Of a DNA stretch of 64,000 bases, positions 15,788 through 23,707 are shown one piece after another. Position 1 is the first letter of the stretch; each line of letters opens with the position of its first letter. The notes beneath the pieces are model-generated. The model saw only the letters and a program-made list of their open reading frames with translations, had not been told where the DNA came from and ran no database searches. Source of the stretch: Amycolatopsis camponoti (GTDB lineage: Bacteria > Actinomycetota > Actinomycetes > Mycobacteriales > Pseudonocardiaceae); the NCBI RefSeq assembly GCF_902497555.1, contig NZ_CABVGP010000003.1:1364001-1428000 (forward strand). Direction: 5' to 3'. A program made the translations under genes and the position numbers.

Positions 15788-16816
15788 ATGACGTTCGACT
15801 TCGCCGGATTCCCCGCCGCCGCTCTCGACGCGGTCCCCCGCGTCGACCTGGGCGGCTGGCCGACGCCGCTGCACGAGGCACCCCGGCTCGGCGAAGCCCT
15901 CGGCCTGCGGAACCTGTGGCTCAAGCGCGACGACGTCCACCCGCTCGGCGCCGGCGGCAACAAGCTCCGCAAGCTCGAATTCCACCTCGGCGCGGCCCGG
16001 GAAGCCGGCGCGGACACCGTGATCACCTTCGGCGCCCTCCAGACCAACCACGGCCGCCAGACCGCCGCCGCGTGCGCGAAGCTCGGCCTGCGCTGCGAAC
16101 TCGTCCTCACCGCGAAGGTCCCGCGCGACGGCGAAGCGTACGAGCGTGGCGGAAACGTCCCGCTCGACAAGCTCTTCGGCGCGACGGTCCACGTCTGCGA
16201 AGACGGCGAGGAGACCGGCCGCGCCTACGACCGGCTCGTCGCCGAAGCCGCCGCCGAAGGCCGGAAGGTCGCCACCGTCCCGGTCGGCGGGTCCAACGAC
16301 CTCGGCGCGCTCGGTTACGTCCGCGCCACGTACGAACTCGCGAAGCAGCTCGAAGAACGCGGTGTCGAGCGCGCCCACCTGATCGTCCCGCACGCCAGCG
16401 GCGGGACGGCGGCCGGCGTGGCGCTGGCCGCCGGGCTCCTCGGGAACCTCGGCGTCGGCATCGCCTGCGTCAGCCACCCGCTCGACGAGGCCACGGAGAA
16501 CCTCCACGACCTCGTCGCCGGCGCGGCCAAGCTGCTTGGCGTCGAACCGCCGCCGCTCACGCACACCAAGATGAGCGACTCCACCCTCGGCCCCGGCTAC
16601 GGCATCCCGACCGACGCGGTCTGGAGCGCGCTACGGCTTTTCGGCCGCACCGAGGGAGTTGTGCTCGATCCGGTTTACACCGGCAAGGTGGCCGCCGCGC
16701 TGATCGAATGGGCGGGCCACTTCGCCCCGGACGACCACGTGGTGTTCCTGCACACCGGCGGGATGCCCGGCCTGTACGGCTACACGCCCGAATTCGCGGC
16801 GGCCGTCGAAAGCTGA
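15788..16816 (+). CDS. PLP-dependent D-cysteine desulfhydrase / ACC deaminase family
   Basis: A 342-residue fold-type II PLP enzyme. The Schiff-base Lys59 is in GAGGNKLRKLEF, the phosphate-binding region in HASGGTAAG, and the C-terminal THTKMSDSTLGPGYGIP and HTGGMPGLYGY are typical of the D-cysteine desulfhydrase/1-aminocyclopropane-1-carboxylate deaminase family. Products are pyruvate (or 2-oxobutyrate) plus ammonia, with sulfide in the D-cysteine case. The two activities cannot be told apart here. CAGACT is 6 nt before the ATG (leaderless pattern). Its 3' end is overlapped by a convergent gene. Confidence 0.8.
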   Translation: MTFDFAGFPAAALDAVPRVDLGGWPTPLHEAPRLGEALGLRNLWLKRDDVHPLGAGGNKLRKLEFHLGAAREAGADTVITFGALQTNHGRQTAAACAKLGLRCELVLTAKVPRDGEAYERGGNVPLDKLFGATVHVCEDGEETGRAYDRLVAEAAAEGRKVATVPVGGSNDLGALGYVRATYELAKQLEERGVERAHLIVPHASGGTAAGVALAAGLLGNLGVGIACVSHPLDEATENLHDLVAGAAKLLGVEPPPLTHTKMSDSTLGPGYGIPTDAVWSALRLFGRTEGVVLDPVYTGKVAAALIEWAGHFAPDDHVVFLHTGGMPGLYGYTPEFAAAVES

Positions 16817-17461
16817 CTCGAGCCGCGTCGCGACCTGGAGCAGCGTGAGCAGCAGCACCACGTCGGCGAGCAGCAGCAGCCGCTGCATGACGCCGATCGG
16901 GAACGCGTCCGAAATCTCCGGGAACGGCCCGACACCCGCCTCGCTCAGCCGCACGAACACGAAACTGACCGCGAACAGCCCGAACGCGCCCGCGCTCAGC
17001 CGGATCGCGCGCACGACGGCGAGCCGCTCCGGCCGTCCCCGCAACGGTTCCAGCAGCGAGATCGCCGCGCCGGGCAGGCTCAGGAACGCGACCAGGCACG
17101 CGTAGAGGTGGATCTCGCCGCTCACCGGGTCGGGCGCCTCCGGGTAGCTCGCCGGGAACACCGCGGCCGCGGCCATCCCGAGCGACCAGAGCGTGAGCAG
17201 CAGCCGGGTCGTGCGCGACAGCGGGACACCGGCGGCGTGCAGCGCGCCGAGCACCGCCAGCGAGCCGATGGCCAGCGACAACACGCTCGCGGCGAGCATG
17301 CCCTCGCCCCGGTCGGTCACGGTGTAGCTCGACAGCGTGTCGTACACCGGGTCGTGCGAGCTGATGATGTGCAGCACCACGGCCGTGAACAGCCCCCAGC
17401 CGATCGCGCCCAGCGCCACGAGCCGCCACGGTCTCGTGCGCTTCCCCTGTTCCATCCCCAT
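16631..17461 (-). CDS. DUF998-like membrane protein, 3' end antisense to neighbour
   Basis: A 276-residue protein with six or seven hydrophobic segments in the first 215 residues, of the DUF998 type (LSSYTVTDRGEGMLAASVLS, FPASYPEAPDPVSGEIHLYA). The last 60 residues are hydrophilic, contain no family feature, and lie antisense to the end of the deaminase homologue (186-bp overlap). A natural end would be near ATRLESAFDG, so an ancestral stop may have been lost. The start is ATG 17461, with a second ATG 6 nt downstream. Confidence 0.7.
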   Translation of the reverse strand: MGMEQGKRTRPWRLVALGAIGWGLFTAVVLHIISSHDPVYDTLSSYTVTDRGEGMLAASVLSLAIGSLAVLGALHAAGVPLSRTTRLLLTLWSLGMAAAAVFPASYPEAPDPVSGEIHLYACLVAFLSLPGAAISLLEPLRGRPERLAVVRAIRLSAGAFGLFAVSFVFVRLSEAGVGPFPEISDAFPIGVMQRLLLLADVVLLLTLLQVATRLESAFDGRREFGRVAVQAGHPAGVQEHHVVVRGEVARPFDQRGGHLAGVNRIEHNSLGAAEKP

Positions 17462-17496
17462 GCCATCCAGGTTCTCGAAGAACCGGACGGCCGTGA

Positions 17497-18282
17497 TCAG
17501 GGAAGACCCTGAATTCCCCCGGATGCGAAGTCGATCAGCACCAGGGCCTGGTCGTCGTGGCGCTTCGGACGCGGCCAGCGCTCGCCGTCCGGGTCCTGCT
17601 TTTCCGCGGTCCGGACGGCGTCCAGCACGGCGTCCGGACCGTCGGCGCGGGTGATCGCCAGCACTTCCCGCCAGTCGAACAGCTCGTACTGGTCGACGCC
17701 GATGGAGACACCGTCGCTGGCGAGCACGACGGCGTCGACGTCGGTCCTCCGCCAGCTCCGGCGGACGGCGTGCGCGGCGGCGCCGGGATCGGCTTCGGCG
17801 ACCCAGAAGCCGTCGTGGGCGTTGCGCCGGCGCCGGACGTCGGCGCCGGTCTGGAGCATCCCGCGCCGCCGCAGCCGCGCGAGCCGGTCGTCCGAGACGA
17901 CGTCGACACCGAAGTCACCGAACCCGACGACCGGGCTGTCGGCCAGCACCAGCGCTTCGACGCGGTCTTCGAGCCACCGAACGGCGGCGACGGTGCTCGA
18001 CGGCGACTGCTGCGGACGCAGGGCGTTCTCGGTCGTCACGACGGCGATCGCGCTGGTCAGGAGGTCGGTCAGGTCGGCTTCGGGGGCTGCGCCGAGGTCG
18101 TCGGCGAGACGCTGGGCCAGCCGTTCGGCGTACCAGCCGCCCGGGGGCAGCGCGGGGTCCGGCGAGGTGGCGCCGTCGAGGAGGAGCACGGCGTTGTCGA
18201 GGACGACGACGTGGTCTTCGGTCGGGCGGGGGTGGCCGTCGGCGCCCACCCCGGCCCGCTCGGCGATCACGATCTCGGGCAT
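17497..18282 (-). CDS. PP2C-like serine/threonine phosphatase domain protein
   Basis: A 261-residue protein with the outline of a PP2C phosphatase: TEDHVVVLDNAVLLLDGATS at 22-41 (the DG pair of motif 2), LVLADSPVVGFGDFGV, VVLASDGVS and a terminal KRHDDQALVLIDF that matches the metal-binding DD motif. It is shorter than signalling PP2Cs. TACAGT lies 6 nt before the ATG (leaderless pattern). The target is unknown. Confidence 0.7.
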   Translation of the reverse strand: MPEIVIAERAGVGADGHPRPTEDHVVVLDNAVLLLDGATSPDPALPPGGWYAERLAQRLADDLGAAPEADLTDLLTSAIAVVTTENALRPQQSPSSTVAAVRWLEDRVEALVLADSPVVGFGDFGVDVVSDDRLARLRRRGMLQTGADVRRRRNAHDGFWVAEADPGAAAHAVRRSWRRTDVDAVVLASDGVSIGVDQYELFDWREVLAITRADGPDAVLDAVRTAEKQDPDGERWPRPKRHDDQALVLIDFASGGIQGLP

Positions 18283-18326
18283 TGCCCGACTGTACGTCGC
18301 CCGTCCGGGAGCTTCGCGCTGGAGAC

Positions 18327-18372
18327 TGTCAACTCAGGTTGACAACACCGCACCTGTCAACGTAGGTTGACA
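18327..18372. promoter_or_regulatory. duplicated operator TGTCAAC-N4-GTTGACA
   Basis: Two copies of the same 18-bp palindrome: 18327-18344 (spacer TCAG) and 18355-18372 (spacer GTAG), 28 bp apart centre to centre. The second ends 3 bp before the ATG of the HTH gene and contains its likely -10 (TAGGTT, 18363-18368). This is a strong candidate for autoregulation by the HTH protein. Confidence 0.75.
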
Positions 18373-18375
18373 AGC

Positions 18376-18585
18376 ATGACGGAAGCGACGGACCTGGCCG
18401 CCCGGGCCGGCGACCGCGATCCCCGGGTGGGGCTTCGCGCGGTCGCCGCGCTCCGGCGGCTGGTGGAACAACTGGAGGCCGTGCAGGTCCGCAGTGCGCG
18501 GATCGACGGCTGGTCGTGGCAGGAGATCGCCGCCGAGCTGGGGGTCAGCCGGCAGGCCGTGCACAAGAAGTACGGGAGGCACTGA
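18376..18585 (+). CDS. small helix-turn-helix protein coupled to a Clp_N protein
   Basis: A 69-residue protein with a C-terminal helix-turn-helix (SWQEIAAELGVSRQAVHKKY) after an N-terminal helix (LRAVAALRRLVEQLEAVQV). TAGGTT lies 7 nt before the ATG, inside the second operator, so the transcript is probably leaderless and repressed by binding there. Its stop overlaps the ATG of the Clp_N gene (TGATG). A regulator coupled to a Clp_N protein suggests a protein-quality or stress sensing pair; this is inference. Confidence 0.8.
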   Translation: MTEATDLAARAGDRDPRVGLRAVAALRRLVEQLEAVQVRSARIDGWSWQEIAAELGVSRQAVHKKYGRH

Positions 18586-19112
18586 TGTTCGAGCGGTTCA
18601 CGGCGGACGCGCGGCTCGCGGTCGTCGAAGCGCAGATGACGGCGCGGCAGTCCGGCTCGGTGGAAGTCGGGCCGGTGGACCTGCTGGCCGGGTTGCTCAA
18701 GACCGGGGTCCCCCTGCTCACCGAGCTGGGCGTCGCCACCGACGACCTGGCCGCGGAACTGGAGCGGACGAGACGGCGGGGCGGGGTCAGCGACGCCGAC
18801 GCCGAGGCGCTCACCGAGTTCGGCATCGACGTCGAGCAGATCGTCGAAAGCGTCGAGCGGACCCACGGCGAGGGCGCGCTGGCCGGCCGGCTCGGCCCGG
18901 CCAAGCGGGGGCACGTCCCGTTCACGTCCCAGTCGAAGAAGACCCTGGAGCTGAGCCTCAAGGAGGCCGTCCGGCTGGGGGACAAGCACCTCGGGCAGGA
19001 GCACATCCTGCTCGCGCTGGCCCAGCAGCGCGGCACCGACGACGTCCTCGCCCGGCGCGGCGCCGACTACCTGACGCTGCGCCGGGCGGTGCAGCAGCGC
19101 AAAGCGGGTTAG
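18585..19112 (+). CDS. stand-alone Clp N-terminal (Clp_N) domain protein
   Basis: A 175-residue protein with two Clp_N repeats: residues 1-70 (MFERFTADARLAVVEAQ) and about 105-150 (FTSQSKKTLELSLKEAVRLG, then KHLGQEHILLALAQQ). A charged linker joins them. There is no AAA+ domain. It is translationally coupled to the HTH gene by TGATG and convergent with yczE, overlapping it by 4 nt. It is related to the Clp_N protein at the left edge of the window. It may modulate the HTH protein or act as a ClpC adaptor; neither is shown. Confidence 0.8.
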   Translation: MFERFTADARLAVVEAQMTARQSGSVEVGPVDLLAGLLKTGVPLLTELGVATDDLAAELERTRRRGGVSDADAEALTEFGIDVEQIVESVERTHGEGALAGRLGPAKRGHVPFTSQSKKTLELSLKEAVRLGDKHLGQEHILLALAQQRGTDDVLARRGADYLTLRRAVQQRKAG

Positions 19113-19729
19113 CTCTCACGCCAGGTGGTCAGCGGCAGCAGCGCCTGGGTGAGCGGTCCGATGGCCAGTGCGTAGAGCACGGTGCCGATGCCGACGGTCC
19201 CGCCGAGCAGGAAACCGATGCCGACCACGGTGACCTCGATGCCGGTGCGCACCAGCCGGACCGACCAGCCGGTGCGTCCCGCGAGCCCGGTCATCAGGCC
19301 GTCGCGGGGGCCTGGGCCGAGCCGCGCGCCGACGTACGTGGCGGTGGCGACGCCGTTCAGGAGCACTCCGCCGGCCAGCAGCGCGATCTGCCACACCAGG
19401 TCGTGCTGGTCCGGGAGGAAGGCCCGGACGACGTCGACCATCACCGAGATGACCACGACGTTCGCGATCGTGCCGATCCCGGGGCGCTGGCGCAGCGGGA
19501 TCCACAGCAGGAGCACGACCACGGAAATCAGCCCGGTGATCGTGCCGAACGTCAGCCCGGTGTGCTTCATGACGCCTTCGGCGAGCACGCTCCACGGCTC
19601 GAGGCCGAGGCCCGCGCGGGTCACGAAGGCGACGCTGGTGCCGTAGAGGGCGAGGCCCACGAGCAGCTGGGTACTGCGGCGGACGGGGTCGCGGGAGATC
19701 CGGACGGGCCGGAGATCGATCTGAGCCAC
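19109..19729 (-). CDS. yczE: membrane protein of the YczE/YitT type
   Basis: A 206-residue integral membrane protein with five hydrophobic segments. Marks are ALYGTSVAFVTRAGLGLEPW, GVLLNGVATATYVGARLGPG and PRDGLMTGL. The family has unknown transport function. It is divergent from a MocR-type regulator of the kind annotated as YczR, which supports the assignment. The GTG at 19729 has GATAGT 6 nt upstream on the minus strand, a leaderless promoter pattern. Confidence 0.8.
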   Translation of the reverse strand: MAQIDLRPVRISRDPVRRSTQLLVGLALYGTSVAFVTRAGLGLEPWSVLAEGVMKHTGLTFGTITGLISVVVLLLWIPLRQRPGIGTIANVVVISVMVDVVRAFLPDQHDLVWQIALLAGGVLLNGVATATYVGARLGPGPRDGLMTGLAGRTGWSVRLVRTGIEVTVVGIGFLLGGTVGIGTVLYALAIGPLTQALLPLTTWRES

Positions 19730-19735
19730 GTCTTC

Positions 19736-19789
19736 ACTATCAGGGCAAGGTGGTCTGGTAAACCATAGCCACTTCGAGGATATTGGTCT
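19736..19789. promoter_or_regulatory. yczE/yczR divergent promoters with direct repeat
   Basis: Both genes show a leaderless -10: GATAGT (minus strand, 19736-19741) for yczE and GATATT (19779-19784) for yczR. Between them is TGGTAAACCA (19756-19765). A direct repeat TGGTCT occurs at 19751-19756 and 19784-19789, 33 bp apart, about three helical turns. MocR regulators commonly bind direct repeats. Confidence 0.5.
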
Positions 19790-19790
19790 T

Positions 19791-21236
19791 ATGGAATCCG
19801 TCATCCCGGTAGGTGGACGCATCTCCGGCCCTCGATTGGCCGTCATGCTGGGCTCGTGGCGGCAAGGATCGCGGCAGGGGGCGGCCGACCTGGCCGGGGC
19901 CATCGAGCTGCAGGTGCTGGACGGCCAGCTCCCGCTCGGCACCCGGCTGCCCGCCGAGCGCGAGCTGGCCGACGCGCTCGGCGTCAGCCGGACGCTCATC
20001 GGCGCGGCCCTGGACCGGTTGCGGGAGAACGGGTTCGTCGCGAGCCGCCGCGGCGCGGGGTCGTGGATCGCCGCGCCCGGACGTCGTCGCCGCGGACCGC
20101 TCGCGCCGGTGCACGACGGTGCGATCGACTTCACCCACGCGTCTTCGCCGGCCATCGCGGGCCTGGCCGCGGCGGTCGACGCGGCCCGCGTCGGGCTGGC
20201 CGACCACCTCGGTGACCACGGCTACCAGGAACGCGGCCTGCTCGGCCTGCGAGAGAAGATCGCGCGGCGCTACACCGAACGCGGCCTGCCGACGACGCCC
20301 GCGCAGGTCATGGTCACCAACGGCGCGCACCACGCGTTCGTCCTGGTCCTGCGGATGCTCGCGGGCCCCGGCGACCGCGTGCTCGTCGAGCAGCCGACGT
20401 ACCCGAACGCGCTCGAGGCGATCCGCGCCGCGCACGCGATCCCGGTGCCGGTGGCGCTCGACCCGACCGGGGCCCGCGGCTGGGACATCGCGGGCGTCGA
20501 CGCCGCGCTGCGCCAGGCGAACCCGCGGTTCGCCTACCTCGTCGTCGACTTCCAGAACCCGACCGGCCTGCGCCTGGACACCGAAGGCCGCCGGCGGCTC
20601 GGCACCGTGCTGGCCCGCGCCCGGACGCCGGTGGTCGTCGACGAGACGCTCGTCGAGCTGGACCTGGAAGGCGACCCGCTCCACGGGCCGCCGCCGCTGG
20701 CCGCGTTCGCCGGCGACCTGGCGATCTGCGTCGGCTCGGCGTCGAAGACGCACTGGGGCGGGCTGCGGCTCGGCTGGATCCGGGCGTCGGAGGACCTGCT
20801 CGGCCGGCTGGTTTCGGCGCGCTACGCGGTCGACCTCGGGTCACCGGTGTTCGAGCAGATCGTGCTGACCGAGCTGCTGGCCGACGAGGCCGCTCTGGCC
20901 CGGCGGCGGGAGGAGCTGCGCGGCTACCGCGACGCGCTGGCCGGCGCGGTGCACCGGTACCTGCCGGACTGGACGTTCACCCTGCCGAAGGGCGGCCTGT
21001 CGCTGTGGTGCCGCATGCCGGAGCCGGTGAGCTCACGGCTGGCGGTGGCGGCGGCGAGCCACGGCGTCCAGGTGGCGCCCGGTTCCCGCTTCGGCGTCCA
21101 CGGTGGTCTGGAGCGGTGGATCCGGCTGCCGTTTTCCTTGCCGCCGGACAAGATCGACGAAGCGGTCCGGCGGCTGAGCGCCGCCGCGGCGTCGGTCAGT
21201 GGCACGCCGGCCTCGCTGGACGCGCCGATCGCCTAG
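19791..21236 (+). CDS. yczR: MocR-family transcription factor (YczR-like)
   Basis: A 481-residue fusion of a GntR winged helix (about 30-95: LPLGTRLPAERELADALGVS, then SRRGAGSWIA) and a class I aminotransferase-like domain (about 105-470). The PLP region is intact: VTNGAHHAFVL, FQNPTGLRLD and the lysine motif SASKTHWGGLRLGW. It probably senses a PLP-bound effector and controls the divergent yczE. The ATG follows GATATT by 6 nt, so a leaderless transcript is likely. Confidence 0.85.
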   Translation: MESVIPVGGRISGPRLAVMLGSWRQGSRQGAADLAGAIELQVLDGQLPLGTRLPAERELADALGVSRTLIGAALDRLRENGFVASRRGAGSWIAAPGRRRRGPLAPVHDGAIDFTHASSPAIAGLAAAVDAARVGLADHLGDHGYQERGLLGLREKIARRYTERGLPTTPAQVMVTNGAHHAFVLVLRMLAGPGDRVLVEQPTYPNALEAIRAAHAIPVPVALDPTGARGWDIAGVDAALRQANPRFAYLVVDFQNPTGLRLDTEGRRRLGTVLARARTPVVVDETLVELDLEGDPLHGPPPLAAFAGDLAICVGSASKTHWGGLRLGWIRASEDLLGRLVSARYAVDLGSPVFEQIVLTELLADEAALARRREELRGYRDALAGAVHRYLPDWTFTLPKGGLSLWCRMPEPVSSRLAVAAASHGVQVAPGSRFGVHGGLERWIRLPFSLPPDKIDEAVRRLSAAAASVSGTPASLDAPIA

Positions 21237-21248
21237 GTCCGGACAGAA

Positions 21249-21321
21249 CGAACCGGTGCGCTGGATGCGAGCCTGCTCCCAGGGATGGGCGGCGTTCGTG
21301 AGCATCCAGCGCACCGGTTCG
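21249..21321 (+). repeat. 20-bp perfect inverted repeat with 33-nt loop
   Basis: A 20-bp arm ending GCGCTGGATGC (21249-21268) is repeated in inverse as GCATCCAGCGC... (21302-21321). It starts 12 bp after the yczR stop. The long loop is unusual for a terminator. The function is unknown; see also the two hairpins that follow. Confidence 0.8.
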
Positions 21322-21370
21322 GTGTTCACACCCCCGTTCGCGGACGTGACCCCGCTCGCGGGTAACCGCT

Positions 21371-21523
21371 GGCTTCCCGGCACAGCCCCTCGACGTGCCG
21401 GGAAGCCCGCGGTTCAGGCGCGCTCTCGGTACTGCGAGATCTCGCTCGGCGCGGTGAGCGAAAACTCCCGGAGCACGCCCGGTGTGGGTCCCGGCGCCAC
21501 GGGGGCAGCGCGGCGCCGGGACC
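21371..21523. terminator. two further hairpins in the 507-bp gap after yczR
   Basis: GGCTTCCCGGCAC/GTGCCGGGAAGCC (21371-21383 and 21395-21407) and GGTCCCGGCGCC/GGCGCCGGGACC (21487-21498 and 21512-21523). The gap 21237-21743 between the convergent yczR and low-complexity genes holds no credible gene. It holds three strong stem-loops instead of the usual one. Confidence 0.6.
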
Positions 21524-21743
21524 GGGATCCGACCCGGCCGGGCGCGGTCGGCCGGTCGGAAAGACTGTGGTTTCGCATGGGTTTACGCCCCTGGGGTACG
21601 TCGGACGCGGGCGAGCGTCACGAGACGTGAAAGAGTCACGAATTTCGTACTGGAGCTGGGGGAATCGTCACGCGATCACCGCGTGGCCGTGCGTCGAGTT
21701 GATCTTGTTTTGGACGCAGTTCTCCCCGGCTGCCCGGTTTGGG

Positions 21744-23027
21744 TCAGTCGGGAGAGGTGGTGGGCAGGGCGGCTTCCCTGCCCGCGCCGTCGACGTCGTG
21801 GTCGCGGCTGGCGCCGATGAGCTTCAGCTGGGTGGTAGTGGCGTCGTCGGTGTGGACGGCGAACTGGTGGCGGACGCCACCGGGGCCGTCGTGGCCGGGA
21901 GCGGCGGTCGGGGCCGGCGCGCTCGGGGCGCTGGTGCCGCCGGGCAGGCCCGGGGTGCTGTCACCGCCGCCGTTGCGGGCGTGCACGCCGGAGTCACGCG
22001 GCTGCTCCTGCTGGGCGGGCCGGGTGTTCTGCACCTCGACGAGGTGCACGACCGCGACCCGGGAGGTCTGCTGGGTCGTCGTGGGCGTCTCGGTGGACGC
22101 GGTCTCAGCGACGGCCGGGGTGGTGGTCGGCTGGGTGACGGTTTCGCCGGTGACGACGCCGGGCACGGTGACCGTGACGCCGCCCGAGTTCGAGCTGCCG
22201 CCCAGGATCGGGTCGAGGATGTCGTCGAGGGGGAGCAGGACGGGCGCGTCCGGGTTGTTCGCGGGCGGCTGGGTGAGCGGCGCGAGAACGGTGTGGGACA
22301 GCGTGTCCGTGACGGTGCTGACCGTCTGCAGGGTCCCGCTGACGGTCGTGGTGACCGTGTTCAGCGTGCCGCCGACCACGTTGAGGACGCCGCCGAGGAG
22401 CCCGCCGAGCAGGCCGTCGCCGGAGGAGGAGGTCGTCTTGGTGGTCGTCGACTTGGCTGCGGGTTCGGTGACGAGCTTCGTCGCGGAGGTGACGGTGCCG
22501 ACGAGCCCGTTCAGCAGTCCGCCGCCGGAGGAGGTGGCCTTCGTCGTGGTCGCGGGTGCGGCCGCCGGCTCTTCGGCGGGCTGAGTGTCCTTCGTGGACT
22601 CGGTCGCGGTCGTTCCGGGTGCCGCGGCGGTCTCGTCGGCCACGGTCTCGTCGGCCTTGGTCTCGTCGGACTGGGCCTTGTCGGACGGCTGCGCGCACCG
22701 GTCGGCGGCTTCGCGGTGGCTCTTGTGGTGCTTGCCGTGCGCGAAGAGCTTCGCGGAGTGGTCCACAGTGGAGGAGACGGCGGGGGCGGCCGGGCAGCTC
22801 GCCGTCTCGGCGGCCGAAGCGGCGCTCCCGGACAGCGCGCCGGTGAGCAGCCAGCCCGCCAGCGTCAGGCCGCCGGCGATCACGATCTTGGCCGCGGGAC
22901 GATGCAGGGCCGCAGTCCACGGGCGGGGCGTGCGCACGCGCGCACGAGGGGACTCACCCGCTGTGAGCGCAGGCCGTGCGAGGACGCTGCGGCACGCGTT
23001 CGCCGTGCTCCCCACCGCCACCACCAC
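21744..23027 (-). CDS. exported low-complexity protein, Thr/Ser/Pro/Ala-rich
   Basis: A 427-residue protein of unknown function. There is a basic N-terminus and one hydrophobic segment (about 47-68, IVIAGGLTLAGWLLTGALSG) that is likely an uncleaved or late signal. Then follow a Cys pair (ASCPAAPAV and ADRCAQ), a Thr/Ala/Glu-rich linker, and a Gly/Val/Thr-repetitive centre (LLGGLLGGVLNVVGG, TLQTVSTVTDTL). The C-terminal 120 residues are His/Gly/Pro-rich and disordered. It may be a cell-wall or surface protein. The start is uncertain because GTG codons are common here. Confidence 0.55.
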   Translation of the reverse strand: MVVAVGSTANACRSVLARPALTAGESPRARVRTPRPWTAALHRPAAKIVIAGGLTLAGWLLTGALSGSAASAAETASCPAAPAVSSTVDHSAKLFAHGKHHKSHREAADRCAQPSDKAQSDETKADETVADETAAAPGTTATESTKDTQPAEEPAAAPATTTKATSSGGGLLNGLVGTVTSATKLVTEPAAKSTTTKTTSSSGDGLLGGLLGGVLNVVGGTLNTVTTTVSGTLQTVSTVTDTLSHTVLAPLTQPPANNPDAPVLLPLDDILDPILGGSSNSGGVTVTVPGVVTGETVTQPTTTPAVAETASTETPTTTQQTSRVAVVHLVEVQNTRPAQQEQPRDSGVHARNGGGDSTPGLPGGTSAPSAPAPTAAPGHDGPGGVRHQFAVHTDDATTTQLKLIGASRDHDVDGAGREAALPTTSPD

Positions 23028-23707
23028 CGTCCGCGCCTGAAACTCTCGCGATGCCCGCTCGAGTCTGTTCTTGCTGGGGTCTTTCTCCGGCCAGGTCGCA
23101 GTTCCCTCGGGGCTGCACTCTTTCTAGCACCGCTCGGGAGTCTTTCATCTCTCCCGCTTTCGATCCAGCCCGTAAGGCGGAACGGCCCTACCGGGCAAGG
23201 TATCTGCGGCCGACAAGTTGATCACTCTCAGTGCCGTTCGGGTGCTCCGCTGCGGCCATTCGGACGAGTACTGCAACTTGCACATTCGAGCGTTGACCTG
23301 ATGTTTCCGGCACCGCGGTCGCTTTCCGTGCCGACACAGTGGCTTTGGGTGCGCGCACCCGCTTTTCGGCCGGATGGCCGGGAAGGCGTCCGGAGGGTGC
23401 GACCCGCACTGGGCCGAATGGGTCCACAGTGGTCGGTCCACCGGGATCCGCGCCGGTCGGGCCACTCCGGTCCGTGATCGTCGACGGCCGGATGCCCGCT
23501 GGTCCGGACCGGGCTCGCCAGGCGGCGCCGCAGACACGGAATCGCCTTCATGATCGCGGAGCGTGACTGCCCGCTACGGCAACCGGTCGACCCCCGCCGC
23601 GCGTGCCGCGCCGGTCACCGGACGCGTCCGGCCTCGGCGCGCGCGGTTCGCCGGCTTTTCTCTCCCGAATTCCCCGCCGGAAAGTTTCCGTCTCGTCTCC
23701 GCGGTCG
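23028..23707. other. 680-bp stretch without a recognisable gene
   Basis: Short open frames occur on both strands but none has a recognisable protein or start signal. Visible structure: the 14-bp palindrome GGGTGCGCGCACCC at 23347-23360 and one copy of the TCCACAGTGG word at 23423-23432. It lies upstream of the low-complexity gene and downstream of dapC, so the left side probably holds the promoter of the former. Confidence 0.5.

Noticed and set aside
23145..23537. Minus-strand frame of 130 codons in the gap before dapC
   Set aside because: No start signal, no recognisable protein, and several overlapping frames of similar length occur in the same gap.
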